A stretch of DNA of 64,000 nucleotides. It comes from Desertivirga xinjiangensis (GTDB lineage Bacteria > Bacteroidota > Bacteroidia > Sphingobacteriales > Sphingobacteriaceae). The stretch spans positions 186,001 through 250,000 of the forward strand of contig NZ_JAFMZP010000006.1 of the NCBI RefSeq assembly GCF_024436435.1, written 5' to 3'. Below, piece after piece: positions 26,541 to 36,478 of the stretch; positions within the stretch are counted from its first letter, which is position 1; every line of letters starts with the position of its first letter. The translations under genes and the position numbers were made by a program. Below the pieces are notes generated by a model. It did no database searches. It was not told the DNA's origin and worked only from the letters and a program-made list of their open reading frames with translations.

Positions 26541-27464
26541 ATGGATCAAGAGTCTTTCAGGCACCGCAACCGTAACTTGCTGGTACTACACTTTACTGTC
26601 TTCGTATGGGGCTTTACGGGCATCCTCGGAGCACTTATATCAGTTAACGCAACGCACCTCGTATGGTATAGAGTATTGATAGCCGTAATAAGTTTGTGGC
26701 TTTGGTTCAAATATAAAAAAACCAACTATAAGCTGAGCTGGAATTCCCTGATCACACTTTTTTCAACTGGAGCAATTGTTGCCTTACACTGGATACTCTT
26801 CTTTTATGCCATCAAGCAGTCGACCGTATCAGTAACACTTGTATGCCTGTCTTCTTTAAGCCTTTTCACTGCATTTCTTGAGCCATTGATCAATCGATCC
26901 AAAGTTTCAAAATTAGACATCGGTATCGGCTTGCTGATCATCACAGGGATCTATATTATTTTTGAATTTGAATCAAAATATACCATTGGAATTATCTCTG
27001 GCCTGGTTAGCGCAATATGTGCTAGTTTGTTTTCAATCATCAATTCGAAACAGATAAAAAAGCATGAGGCACCGGTAATAAGTTTCTATGAACTTATGGG
27101 TGCACTGGTTTGGATCAGCATTTTCCTTGCTGCCGTCGGAGGCTTCAACAAAGCCATGAAACTGAATGAAAGTGATGTCTTTTACCTGATCGTTTTAGGC
27201 ACCATATGCACTTCATTAGCATATGTAGCCGGGGTATCAGTAATGAAAGAATTATCAGCGTTCCGGGTGGCACTAATAACAAACCTTGAGCCTATATACG
27301 GTATTCTGCTTGCCTTTTTATTCTTTGGAAAAGACGAACAGATGAGCTTCCACTTCTACCTCGGAGCCGCTATCATTTTGATCGCGGTATTTGCTCACCC
27401 CTTGCTCCACAAACATTTTGAAAAGCAAAAAAATAAAGCAAAATATATTCCTGACGGACAGTAA
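26541..27464 (+). CDS. EamA/DMT superfamily transporter
   Basis: A 307-residue membrane protein with ten predicted helices in two EamA repeats. The first repeat starts FVWGFTGILGALISV and has YAIKQSTVSVTLVCLSSL; the second has FSIINSKQIKKHEAP and a late LITNLEPIYGILLAFLFF, the typical EamA ending. The basic C-terminal tail is cytoplasmic. DMT carriers export amino acids, nucleosides or other metabolites, and the substrate here is unknown. It is the third gene of the tgt operon by spacing. The next 454 bases carry no gene. Confidence 0.88.
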   Translation: MDQESFRHRNRNLLVLHFTVFVWGFTGILGALISVNATHLVWYRVLIAVISLWLWFKYKKTNYKLSWNSLITLFSTGAIVALHWILFFYAIKQSTVSVTLVCLSSLSLFTAFLEPLINRSKVSKLDIGIGLLIITGIYIIFEFESKYTIGIISGLVSAICASLFSIINSKQIKKHEAPVISFYELMGALVWISIFLAAVGGFNKAMKLNESDVFYLIVLGTICTSLAYVAGVSVMKELSAFRVALITNLEPIYGILLAFLFFGKDEQMSFHFYLGAAIILIAVFAHPLLHKHFEKQKNKAKYIPDGQ

Positions 27465-27918
27465 TATTATCAGCTTAACCCTTCCCGGATCTTATCTATT
27501 TTCACTTCTTATACGCGATCAAAAAGCATTCAACTGACAGGAAAAATCCTCAGAATTGGAAGGTTGTTAGAACTTATATCCTAGTCCTTAAAGCTTTTTA
27601 CTGGTCAACAGCGGGGATAAAATCAGGAAACGCCCAAGAATATATCGGCCCCACAATCTTTTCAGCTTAGCCCAATTAATCGTCTAGAAAGAAGCAATTG
27701 GCAATCAAATTTTTATTTGATCCCATATATCGATACATTTGGTAAATATGCAGCCTAGACTGTAACAATTTAAGTGCTTTAAATCGATACATTTTCGAAT
27801 AATTTTTATAATACGATTCTCTTAATCAAATATTTAATCGAATCAACCTGAATTTAAACTACAATAGAGGATACATCCAAAACCAGCAAATTACTAACAA
27901 AGTTAGCAATCAAGTAAA
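27465..27918. other. 454-base gene-free region with repeated ATCGATACATTT
   Basis: No credible coding frame is present. The sequence is A/T rich, notably near 27700-27900. ATCGATACATTT occurs twice, at 27729-27740 and 27783-27794. The first copy overlaps TACATTTG (27734-27741), a perfect TAnnTTTG box for the 946-residue gene, about 177 bases before its ATG. A long untranslated leader or a binding site for a regulator would explain the spacing. Confidence 0.5.
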
Positions 27919-30759
27919 ATGACTTTTAAATCGACATATAAAAACCTAAAAATCAAACAATTAACCATTATCATATCAATTATTCTATCAAACGAAGCAA
28001 TCGCCCAAATTTTTTCTGCAAATCAGAACCCTCCTACTCTCAACTGGCGTCAAATAAACACAAAAAACTTTCAAATAGTTTACCCGTCAGAGTTTGAACC
28101 GGAAGCAAAAAGAATGGCAAATGTTTTAGATAAACTAATTTTAAGAGTTAGCTATTCTCTAAATAAAGACCCCAAAAAAATAAGTATATTCCTACAAAAT
28201 CAGGGCACGAGTTCTAACGGTTTTGTTCAATTGGCACCAAGGCGCTCCGAGTTTTTCACGACACCTTCTCAGAGCTTTGATTATCAAAATTGGCTGAACA
28301 GTCTGGCCGTACATGAGCTACGTCATGTAGTGCAATTTGACAAACTTACAGGTAAATATAACAGTCCTCCTTTTGAGTCAATTGCGCTCGCTGTTTTTGG
28401 AATTATACTTCCTCCATGGTTCTATGAAGGGGATGCCGTAACTATCGAAACGGCACTAAGTGGCGCGGGAAGAGGACGACTTCCGGAGTGGAGTTTAGCT
28501 ATCCGGACAAACACCTTAAGCGAGAAAAAATTCAGCTATTCAAAAGACTTCTTCGGTTCTTTAAAAGACTTCACCCCCGGTTATTATCAACTGGGATTCT
28601 TTATGAACAGTAAGCTCAGAAGAGATTATGGAAGAGGAATTATGGATAGTATATTTACCCGTATTTCTCAGTTCCCTATCCGCCCTTATAACCTGAGTAA
28701 CTCAATAAAAAAATTCACTGGGTTAAACACACGGCTGCTGCATGACTCGACAGTAAGCGACTTAGAAAGCCTTTGGAAGCAACAGTTAAGTAAGGTACAA
28801 TATCAGACATATGTTTCCCTGAATGGAAGAAAAAATAAAACACCCGAAAGCTACCTTTTGCCGGTATCAATTCCAGGGGACAAAGTATTGTTCCTTCTCG
28901 ACAGCAAAGCAAATCCTCCGGCGATTTGCCTGTTGGATAAAAGTGACAAAGTCAGCAACCTTATCCGGATTGGATACCAGGAAGTACCTTGGTTCAATTA
29001 TGCTGCGGGAAAAGTTGTCTGGGATGAATTCCGGTATGATAAGCGGTATCAGCAGAGATCTTTTAACGTCATAAACATCTACGATCTTAGCACATCCAAA
29101 GCAAGGCAGCTTACGCATAAAAGCAGACTCTTCGCTCCGGTATTATCGCCCGACGGAAAAATAATAGCGGCGATCAAGGTAGCGCTCAATAACCAGGTCC
29201 AGCTGGTTGAAATAGATGCAGAAACGGGAGACGAAATCCGACAGTATACCAGTCCAGGAAACAATATGCTTCAGATGCCTTCATTCGATGCCAGCGGAAA
29301 AAAGATCGTTGTAGTAAGCGTGGCAAGCACCGGAAAAACATTACTTGAACTTAACCGCAGCAGCGGAGAATTCACCCAGGTACTTCCTATCCAGCTCCAG
29401 GAGATACTAAAGCCTGTATACGCAGAAGATCAGATTGTCTTTAAAGCTCACTTCAACGGAATCGATAACCTTTACCGGTTTAATCCCGCAGACAAAGAGA
29501 TCTATCAGATCACTTCAGCCAGGTTCGGAATTCATCATCCTTCATATGATGAGGGACAACAGCGGTTACTTTTTAACGATTATCAGGTTCAGGGTTATGA
29601 TATTGCCTCAGTCAAATGGCAGCCGGACGGTGGGGAAAAAATCTCTAAAATCCCGACCACTTATGTTAATTATGCAGCTCCGCTTAGTTCTCAGGAGGGT
29701 GGATCAAATGTTTTTGACTCTATTCCAAGTTTAGATTTTAAGTCCAAACCATACAGGGAACTTTCTAACCTCTTTTATTTTCACAGTTTTTATCCTGTAA
29801 CGGACGACAATGCCAGGGGCTTACAGATCCAGTCAGATAACAAACTCAATACCCTTAATTTCTATACAGGCTACCAGTTCAATACCTCGCTTAGAAAAAG
29901 CGAGTATATTGCAGGATTTTCGTACAGACGCTTCTACCCTATTCTTAATGTGGATTATATCAACCGGGCAAGGCTGATAAACAGAAGAGCTGTGGTTAAT
30001 GGGCAGACAGTGCTAACGCCTGTAACATGGCGGGAAAACGAAATCAAAACTGAGACGAACGTTCCTTTCACCTTCAACCGCTTTAACTATACCTATTCAA
30101 CCGGAATTAAAGCAGGCACGAGTTATACCAACAGGTATGCCGTAAGTCAGCCCTTTCCGGCGCTTGTAGAAAAGATCAGCTTCCCTATGCACTACCAGAT
30201 ATACGCTGGCAGAAGCAGCAGAAGAAGCGCAAGGGACCTGGCGCCTAAATGGGGGCAAAGTTTCAACCTTACCTACCGGCACTTTCCGTTCGACAACGTT
30301 TTAGTGGGAGATCTGCTAGTGTTCAAAAGCTCGTTCTTTTTCCCGGGAATTCACAAGAATCACTCCTTTCAGGCAGCATTCAACTGGCAGCATGGAGCCG
30401 GCGATTATCAAAACACTATTGATATTCCAAGGGTAAGTGGATACACTTACATGAGCGCTATTGGTAATCCTTACAATACTTTGTTTTTAAATTACAGGTT
30501 GCCTCTGTTTTACCCTGACTGGGAACTTGGTCCGCTTGCATACATCAAGCGTATTAAAGCGGGCCTGTTTGCTGATTTTGAAAACGTCGGTCATGGCAAT
30601 TCATTTTCTCCCCGCTCATACGGAGTGGAGTTAAGAGGAGACATGAACCTGCTGCGATTCTACCTGCCAAATTTTGACCTGGGGGGCAAACTGGTTTTCA
30701 TTAATGAGAAGGCCAATCACAAACCTGTATTCGAATTAATCAGCACTTACAGTTTTTAA
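27919..30759 (+). CDS. Fusion of zinc-metalloprotease-like, propeller and outer-membrane barrel domains
   Basis: A 946-residue exported protein. A basic N terminus and hydrophobic stretch (LTIIISIILSNEAIA) act as signal peptide. Next is a gluzincin-like domain with HELRH at residues 132-136 and a possible third ligand, Glu170, in PPWFYEGDA. Residues of about 300-600 form TolB/WD40-like propeller blades (for example SPDGKIIAA, LFAPVLSPDG). The last 300 residues alternate polar and aromatic residues like an outer-membrane beta-barrel (GYQFNTSLRKSEYIAGFSYR) and end in Phe (STYSF). I infer a surface or periplasm-facing protease anchored by its own barrel. Relatives in Bacteroidota are usually annotated hypothetical or TolB-like. 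The start region is more A/T rich than the rest. Confidence 0.75.
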   Translation: MTFKSTYKNLKIKQLTIIISIILSNEAIAQIFSANQNPPTLNWRQINTKNFQIVYPSEFEPEAKRMANVLDKLILRVSYSLNKDPKKISIFLQNQGTSSNGFVQLAPRRSEFFTTPSQSFDYQNWLNSLAVHELRHVVQFDKLTGKYNSPPFESIALAVFGIILPPWFYEGDAVTIETALSGAGRGRLPEWSLAIRTNTLSEKKFSYSKDFFGSLKDFTPGYYQLGFFMNSKLRRDYGRGIMDSIFTRISQFPIRPYNLSNSIKKFTGLNTRLLHDSTVSDLESLWKQQLSKVQYQTYVSLNGRKNKTPESYLLPVSIPGDKVLFLLDSKANPPAICLLDKSDKVSNLIRIGYQEVPWFNYAAGKVVWDEFRYDKRYQQRSFNVINIYDLSTSKARQLTHKSRLFAPVLSPDGKIIAAIKVALNNQVQLVEIDAETGDEIRQYTSPGNNMLQMPSFDASGKKIVVVSVASTGKTLLELNRSSGEFTQVLPIQLQEILKPVYAEDQIVFKAHFNGIDNLYRFNPADKEIYQITSARFGIHHPSYDEGQQRLLFNDYQVQGYDIASVKWQPDGGEKISKIPTTYVNYAAPLSSQEGGSNVFDSIPSLDFKSKPYRELSNLFYFHSFYPVTDDNARGLQIQSDNKLNTLNFYTGYQFNTSLRKSEYIAGFSYRRFYPILNVDYINRARLINRRAVVNGQTVLTPVTWRENEIKTETNVPFTFNRFNYTYSTGIKAGTSYTNRYAVSQPFPALVEKISFPMHYQIYAGRSSRRSARDLAPKWGQSFNLTYRHFPFDNVLVGDLLVFKSSFFFPGIHKNHSFQAAFNWQHGAGDYQNTIDIPRVSGYTYMSAIGNPYNTLFLNYRLPLFYPDWELGPLAYIKRIKAGLFADFENVGHGNSFSPRSYGVELRGDMNLLRFYLPNFDLGGKLVFINEKANHKPVFELISTYSF

Positions 30760-30807
30760 GTTTTATTTACGTATTTTTAAAATGGGACCATTATAATCAC
30801 AGAGTGT

Positions 30808-31101
30808 ATGAACGCAAAAACAATTTTTATTATAGCAACAACAGCATTGCTGACTCTTATCCTGGCGCAGAATGCTGATGAAATGGACTTTTGGCTATTT
30901 GGCACTTACAAGTTTTCTAAGCTGGTTGTTCTTGCCTCTGTTTTCGGGGTTGGCTTTGTGTTGGGGATGGTCGCGCGTTCGCCGGGTAGAAAACAATCCA
31001 GACAGGCTGGACCAGCAAATGCCTATTCTGAAGAGGAAATGGAAGAATTACCTGATAACCGGTCAAAGTTAAGCGACGAAGACAGGGATTATATTAATTA
31101 G
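30808..31101 (+). CDS. LapA-domain (DUF1049) small membrane protein
   Basis: A 97-residue inner-membrane protein with two helices (IFIIATTALLTLILAQNAD and KLVVLASVFGVGFVLGMVA) and an acidic C-terminal tail with EEEMEELPDN. The helix pair with a short FWLFGTYKFS loop is the LapA/YciS pattern. In E. coli LapA takes part in LPS assembly and turnover with LapB; no lapB is seen here. It starts 48 bases after the 946-residue gene and may be cotranscribed with it. It converges with ispE across only two bases. Confidence 0.83.
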   Translation: MNAKTIFIIATTALLTLILAQNADEMDFWLFGTYKFSKLVVLASVFGVGFVLGMVARSPGRKQSRQAGPANAYSEEEMEELPDNRSKLSDEDRDYIN

Positions 31102-31103
31102 GC

Positions 31104-31907
31104 TTACATCCCGTAAAAAACCTGGTTGTTTTTTTCAAGGCCGGGAAGCTCTGCCGGATCCTTGAATATTCCGTATACAGCAGCGCCGCTACCACTCATC
31201 GAAGCGTATAAAGCACCTGCTTCGTATAGCGCCGATTTTATCCCACGAATGGATGGGTGATTTTTAAACACCGATTCCTCAAAATCATTTTTGATCTGCC
31301 CCTTCCATTGATCTATCGGCAGGCCGATCAGATCCTTTAAACTAAAAGGAGGCGTCGCAGGTTTTACACCACGATATGCCTCTCCTGTAGATACATGTAC
31401 AGGAGGCATCACCAGAATGATGTAGTATCTAGACAAGTCGAGTGTTATAGAAGTAAACTCGTCTCCCTTTCCACTAGCAAATACAGGTTGATTGCGAATA
31501 AAAAAGGCACAATCTGCTCCGAGTTGCCTTGCATAGTCTTCCATTTTCTCGATGCTCAAACAGAGATTAAACTTCTGGTCTAAGAGTTTAATAAAAAAAG
31601 CCGCATCTGCCGATCCACCACCCAGACCCGCCCCAATTGGAATTGCCTTATGAAGATGGATTGCCAACCCGGGAACAGAATAGTCTTTACGGATCAGATC
31701 GAGGGCTTTAAGACAGAGATTTTCATTAGCGTAGCCCGGAATTTCGATTCCTGTTGAAGTAAATGCAAACTCATCTGATTCAATCGCTTCGAGCGCATCC
31801 TTAACTTTTACAGGATAGAAAACCGTTTCCAGATTGTGATAACCATCACTTCTCCGGCTTATAACATTCAGACCTATATTTATTTTAGCGTTGGGAAAGA
31901 CGATCAT
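31104..31907 (-). CDS. ispE: 4-diphosphocytidyl-2-C-methyl-D-erythritol kinase
   Basis: IspE phosphorylates CDP-methylerythritol in the MEP route to isoprenoids. This 267-residue GHMP kinase has PNAKINIGLNVI with the substrate lysine, the ATP motif PIGAGLGGGSADAAFFI and the C-terminal SGSGAAVYGIF. The start is ATG at 31907; the frame opens further upstream only with a TTG at 31919. The gene is divergent from thyA, with 100 bases between them. Family and function are secure. Confidence 0.95.
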   Translation of the reverse strand: MIVFPNAKINIGLNVISRRSDGYHNLETVFYPVKVKDALEAIESDEFAFTSTGIEIPGYANENLCLKALDLIRKDYSVPGLAIHLHKAIPIGAGLGGGSADAAFFIKLLDQKFNLCLSIEKMEDYARQLGADCAFFIRNQPVFASGKGDEFTSITLDLSRYYIILVMPPVHVSTGEAYRGVKPATPPFSLKDLIGLPIDQWKGQIKNDFEESVFKNHPSIRGIKSALYEAGALYASMSGSGAAVYGIFKDPAELPGLEKNNQVFYGM

Positions 31908-32007
31908 TTTTTTCAACAATAAATGTTTTTTCCATAATTGTAGGACGGTAAAAATACATTTATTTCCTTTGTAGCCAAGAGCGGGTTGTATTCGCTTTCC
32001 CTAATAC

Positions 32008-32802
32008 ATGAAACAATATCTTGATTTAATGCAGCATGTGCTGGATACGGGCACACAAAAACATGACCGTACAGGCACAGGAACGATTAGTGTTTTTGGA
32101 TATCAGATGCGTTTTAACCTCGAAGAAGGTTTTCCGATGGTTACTACCAAAAAACTTCATCTCCGTTCTATTATCCATGAGCTGATCTGGTTTTTAAAGG
32201 GTGATACCAATATCCGGTACCTTAAAGAAAATGGCGTAAGTATCTGGGACGAATGGGCAAATGAAAAGGGGGAACTGGGCCCTGTATATGGATACCAGTG
32301 GCGTTCGTGGCCAACTCCGGATGGAAGACATATCGACCAGATCACGCAGGTGATTACCCAGATTAAAAACACTCCTGATTCAAGAAGACTAATCGTCTCG
32401 GCCTGGAATGTAGCCGAAATTGAAAACATGGCACTCCCTCCCTGCCACAGTTTTTTCCAATTCTATGTGGCTGATGGAAAACTCAGCTGCCAGTTATACC
32501 AACGAAGTGCAGACATCTTTTTGGGCGTACCTTTTAACATCGCATCTTATGCTTTGCTCACTTTAATGGTTGCTCAGGTTTGTAACCTAAAACCTGGAGA
32601 GTTCATTCACACCCTGGGGGATGCACACTTGTATAATAACCATCTTGAGCAAACCAGGCTCCAGTTAAGCCGCGAACCGAAACCATTGCCGACAATGAAG
32701 CTCAACCCCGAAGTCAAAAATATCTTTGATTTTAAATTTGAAGACTTTACATTGGAGAACTACCAACATCACCCTCATATCAAAGCGCCGGTTGCCGTTT
32801 AG
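32008..32802 (+). CDS. thyA: Thymidylate synthase ThyA
   Basis: ThyA methylates dUMP to dTMP and oxidises methylene-tetrahydrofolate to dihydrofolate. At 264 residues it has the standard short bacterial length. It shows [20 protein letters not shown], the nucleophile in [12 protein letters not shown], the phosphate-binding [16 protein letters not shown] and the final [10 protein letters not shown]. The DHFR gene starts 10 bases after its stop, so both enzymes of the dTMP cycle are made from one operon. ATG at 32008 gives the expected N terminus [12 protein letters not shown]. Confidence 0.98.
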   Translation: MKQYLDLMQHVLDTGTQKHDRTGTGTISVFGYQMRFNLEEGFPMVTTKKLHLRSIIHELIWFLKGDTNIRYLKENGVSIWDEWANEKGELGPVYGYQWRSWPTPDGRHIDQITQVITQIKNTPDSRRLIVSAWNVAEIENMALPPCHSFFQFYVADGKLSCQLYQRSADIFLGVPFNIASYALLTLMVAQVCNLKPGEFIHTLGDAHLYNNHLEQTRLQLSREPKPLPTMKLNPEVKNIFDFKFEDFTLENYQHHPHIKAPVAV

Positions 32803-32812
32803 TAAAAAGACA

Positions 32813-33304
32813 ATGTCAAAAATCATATCTGCAGTAGTTGTTGTAGATGCCAATAATGGCATCGGAAAAGAGAATAAACTGTTAGTGCATTTCCCGGCTG
32901 ATCTGAAGCGATTCAAGAATATTACTACTGGACATAGCATTGTTATGGGCAGGAAAACTTTTGACAGTATGGGACGTGCACTGCCAAACCGTAGAAACAT
33001 TGTGATAAGCAGGCAAGCCGATCTGGTAACCGAAGGAGCCGAAATTGCCCGCTCGCTGGAAGAGGCTTTGAATTTATGCAGGGATGAGGATGAGGTGTTC
33101 ATTATAGGAGGAGCCGAAATATTTAAACAGGCGTTCGCTATCACCGACAGGATATACCTTACACGAATCCATAAAAGCTTCGAAGCCGATACCTTTTTCC
33201 CGGATATAAGCAATCGGAGCTGGCGGGAAGCAGAGAGAACCGACTTTCAACCTGATGAAAAAACGCCATTTTCCTACTCCTTTATTACTTACCAAAAGCG
33301 GTAA
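32813..33304 (+). CDS. folA: Dihydrofolate reductase
   Basis: This 163-residue enzyme regenerates tetrahydrofolate after ThyA. Landmarks are SAVVVVDANNGIGKENKLLV, FPADLKRFKNITTGHSIVMG, RKTFDSMGRALPNRRNIV with the NADPH-binding Arg, and VFIIGGAEIFKQA. I chose ATG at 32813, 10 bases after the thyA stop, because this gives the family N terminus; the open frame extends upstream only inside thyA. It is the second gene of the thyA operon and the substrate-side target of trimethoprim-type drugs in this family. Confidence 0.96.
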   Translation: MSKIISAVVVVDANNGIGKENKLLVHFPADLKRFKNITTGHSIVMGRKTFDSMGRALPNRRNIVISRQADLVTEGAEIARSLEEALNLCRDEDEVFIIGGAEIFKQAFAITDRIYLTRIHKSFEADTFFPDISNRSWREAERTDFQPDEKTPFSYSFITYQKR

Positions 33305-33422
33305 TATAAGCCTCCGACGATTTCTATACTAAAAGAATTTTATAAATTAAAAATTTACTTAGATTTGCCGTCTTATCAGAACTATATCACATATATAATA
33401 CATTAATATACTTAAATTTAAA

Positions 33423-36407
33423 ATGCAAGGTAAAGGATTGATTAAATTCGCCGCGATAGCATTAACGATTGGATGTCTGTATTCTCTTTCGTTTACGTGG
33501 GTGGCTAACAAGGTTGAAAAAGATGCGAAGGAGTACGCCAAAGGAGATCCCGAAAAGGAAAGAGCATATCTTGACTCTATGGCTACCCAGCCAGTGTACA
33601 ACCTGGGATTCACCAAATTCACTTATCAGTACGTAAAGGAAAATGAAATTCCTTTGGGACTGGATCTTGAAGGTGGTATGAACGTTACCATGGAGATCTC
33701 GTTAAACGAGCTCGTGAGGAATCTGGCTAACAATAGCCAGGAACAGGCTTTTAATACAGCCTTAACAAATGCAACCAACAGGCAGAAGTCTTCTCAGAAA
33801 GATTTCATCTCTCTTTTCGGTGAAGAATACGAAAAATTAAATCCTAACGGAAAACTTGCAGCCCTTTTTGCAACTAAAGAAAATGCTTCATTTATTAAAC
33901 CAGATGCAAGCAACTCAGAAGTTCTTACATTCTTACAGAATCAGGCAAACGATGCTATAGACCGTTCATTTAACATTCTTCGCACACGTATCGATAAATT
34001 CGGTGTGACGTCTCCAAATATCCAGCGCCAGCAAGGAACCAATCGTATCCTGATTGAGCTTCCGGGTGTTTCCGACGTACAACGTGTACGCAAGCTGTTA
34101 CAAGGTTCCGCTAAGTTGCAGTTTTGGGAAACTCATGAAAACATGGAGATATTCCCTCTGATCGAAAACATTAACAAAGTTATCGCTTCAACACAAAAAG
34201 CAGCTGATACCACTGCAAAAGCTGGAACTGCAAAAGCGGATACTGCCGGAGGAAAACTTGCAAATCTTGGAGCAAAGCCAGGTGCTGCTAAAGGAAAGGA
34301 TTCCTTAGCACTTAACCAGGCCGAACAAGCTAAACAAAATCCGCTGTTCACTTACCTTGCTCCTGCCACTTATCAGGCAGAGGGTGGACAGCAAAGTCTT
34401 CGTCCGGGACCGGTGGTAGGATACTCAGCTCAGAAAGATACAGCAAAGGTTAACCGCTACTTGGAATTACCAGAAGTAAAAGCAATCATTCCTTCAAATG
34501 TAAAGTTCTTGTGGGCTGTTAAGCCGATCAGTGATGAGAGCAAGGTTCTCGAATTATACGCCCTTAAGACCAGCGGTTTTGGTAACGCTGCTGCTTTGGA
34601 AGGTGATGTGATCACAGATGCAAGAGCCGATGTAGATCAACGTGGTAACAATGAAGTGCTAATGTACATGAATGCTACAGGAGCGCAGCAATGGAAAAGG
34701 CTTACTGCTCAGGCAGCCGGAGATCCTGGAAACAAAAATGACAACAGATCTATTGCTATTGTACTTGATCAATATGTGTACTCTGCCCCCACTGTGCAAA
34801 ACGAGATTCCGGGCGGAAGTTCGTCAATCAGCGGGAACTTCACCGCTAACGACACAAAAGATTTAGCCAACGTATTAAAAGCCGGTCGTCTTCCTGCTCC
34901 TGCAAAAATTGTAAGTGAATACGTTGTCGGACCTTCTTTAGGTTTAGAGTCTATTCAAAGTGGTTTGATATCCTCTATTGCGGGAGTGATCATTATCCTT
35001 CTTTTCATGGCTCTTTACTATAATAAAGCAGGATGGGTTGCCAACATCGCTTTAATTGTCAACTTGTTCTTCCTTATGGGAATCCTGGCATCGCTGGGAG
35101 CCGTACTATCACTGCCAGGTATCGCCGGTATCGTACTTTCCCTTGGTATGTCGGTAGATGCCAACGTACTAATCTACGAGCGTGTTCGTGAAGAGCTGGC
35201 CGAGGGCAAAGGAATGCGTTTGGCGATAGCAGAGGGTTATAGAAAAGCGATGTCGTCAATCCTTGATTCCAACATCACAACCTTCTTAACCGGTGTTATT
35301 TTATACATCTTCGGTAGCGGCCCTATTGTTGGTTTCGCAACAACTTTGATGATCGGTATTATCACCTCATTATTTGCGGCTATCTTCATCACACGTCTTA
35401 TTTTTGAGTGGTTCCTTGAAAAACAACAAAATATCAGCTTCTCGATAAAGGCAACTCAAAACCTTTTTAAAGATTCAAAATTTGACTTTATTTCCGGAAG
35501 GAAGAAGTTCTACGCTTTATCAAGCATTATCATCGTTGCGGGACTTATATCAATGTTTACCCGCGGCTTCAGCCTTGGAGTGGACTTTAAAGGAGGACGC
35601 TCTTATTTCGTTCAGTTTGATAAGCCGGTAAGTACAAACGATGTACGGGAAGCACTATCAGATGAATTTGAATCGGCACCTGAAGTAAAAACCTATGGTT
35701 CAAGCAACGAGGTGAAGATCACTACTTCTTACAAAATAGACGAAACGTCTGAAGAAGCGGAAGCACTGGTATCGCAAAAGCTAAATGAGGGCTTAAAAAA
35801 GGTTAGCCCTAACTATGAGATAAAGGATTCACAGAAAGTAGGTCCTACAATCGCTAACGATATTAAGATTTCAGCTATTTACGCCGTCATATTCTCTATT
35901 ATTGTAATCTTCCTTTATATCCTTATCCGTTTCCGGAAATGGCAGTTTGGTGTATCAGCAATTGTAGCCTTGGCACACGACGTTCTGGTACTTTTATCAA
36001 TTTTTTCTCTTTTGAATGGCTTCGTTCCTTTCTCTTTAGATATTGATCAGGCCTTCATTGCAGCAATCCTGACGGTGATGGGTTACTCTATTAACGATAC
36101 AGTAGTTGTGTTCGACAGGGTAAGGGAATATATCGACCAGCATCACTCAAAAGATGAAAACATGCCTTCGGTTATTAATAACGCACTAAACAGCACATTA
36201 AGCCGGACTGTAATAACCGGTGTCTGTGTAATAGCCGTTTTAATTGTGATCTTCATTTTCGGTGGAGAGATATTAAGAGGTTTCTCATTTGCGATGCTTA
36301 TAGGTGTGATCTTCGGTACCTATTCATCTCTCTTTGTGGCTACACCGTTTGTGGTTGAGCTTATCAGAGAAAAAAGAAGTGCTAAAGTTCCCGCATTGCA
36401 GAAATAA
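33423..36407 (+). CDS. secDF: Fused protein translocase SecDF
   Basis: SecD and SecF use the proton gradient to drive late steps of protein export. Here they form one 994-residue chain, as is usual in Bacteroidota. SecD occupies about residues 1-660 with periplasmic P1 domain, DLEGGMNVTMEI, FGVTSPNIQRQQGTNRILIE, GLESIQSGL and the helix motif LSLGMSVDANVLIYERVREE. SecF follows (GVDFKGGRSYFVQF, GYSINDTVVVFDRVRE). An Ala/Lys/Thr-rich spacer near residues 255-310 (KAADTTAKAGTAKAD) interrupts the SecD periplasmic part. Twelve membrane helices are expected. A strong hairpin terminator follows. Confidence 0.97.
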   Translation: MQGKGLIKFAAIALTIGCLYSLSFTWVANKVEKDAKEYAKGDPEKERAYLDSMATQPVYNLGFTKFTYQYVKENEIPLGLDLEGGMNVTMEISLNELVRNLANNSQEQAFNTALTNATNRQKSSQKDFISLFGEEYEKLNPNGKLAALFATKENASFIKPDASNSEVLTFLQNQANDAIDRSFNILRTRIDKFGVTSPNIQRQQGTNRILIELPGVSDVQRVRKLLQGSAKLQFWETHENMEIFPLIENINKVIASTQKAADTTAKAGTAKADTAGGKLANLGAKPGAAKGKDSLALNQAEQAKQNPLFTYLAPATYQAEGGQQSLRPGPVVGYSAQKDTAKVNRYLELPEVKAIIPSNVKFLWAVKPISDESKVLELYALKTSGFGNAAALEGDVITDARADVDQRGNNEVLMYMNATGAQQWKRLTAQAAGDPGNKNDNRSIAIVLDQYVYSAPTVQNEIPGGSSSISGNFTANDTKDLANVLKAGRLPAPAKIVSEYVVGPSLGLESIQSGLISSIAGVIIILLFMALYYNKAGWVANIALIVNLFFLMGILASLGAVLSLPGIAGIVLSLGMSVDANVLIYERVREELAEGKGMRLAIAEGYRKAMSSILDSNITTFLTGVILYIFGSGPIVGFATTLMIGIITSLFAAIFITRLIFEWFLEKQQNISFSIKATQNLFKDSKFDFISGRKKFYALSSIIIVAGLISMFTRGFSLGVDFKGGRSYFVQFDKPVSTNDVREALSDEFESAPEVKTYGSSNEVKITTSYKIDETSEEAEALVSQKLNEGLKKVSPNYEIKDSQKVGPTIANDIKISAIYAVIFSIIVIFLYILIRFRKWQFGVSAIVALAHDVLVLLSIFSLLNGFVPFSLDIDQAFIAAILTVMGYSINDTVVVFDRVREYIDQHHSKDENMPSVINNALNSTLSRTVITGVCVIAVLIVIFIFGGEILRGFSFAMLIGVIFGTYSSLFVATPFVVELIREKRSAKVPALQK

Positions 36408-36417
36408 TCATATTTTA

Positions 36418-36464
36418 TTCCATAAAAAAGGTCTTTGCAAAAGCAAAGGCCTTTTTTTATGGAA
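36418..36464. terminator. Strong terminator after secDF
   Basis: GGTCTTTGC and GCAAAGGCC form the core stem with an AAAA loop, extended by TTCCATAAAAAA and its complement to a stem of about 21 bp. A seven-T run lies in the right arm. It begins 10 bases after the secDF stop. Confidence 0.88.
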
Positions 36465-36478
36465 TAATTGTCTAAAAA

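Noticed and set aside
32665-33213. Minus-strand frame over thyA and DHFR
   Set aside because: Both enzymes are complete and overlap is total; the composition lacks any domain.
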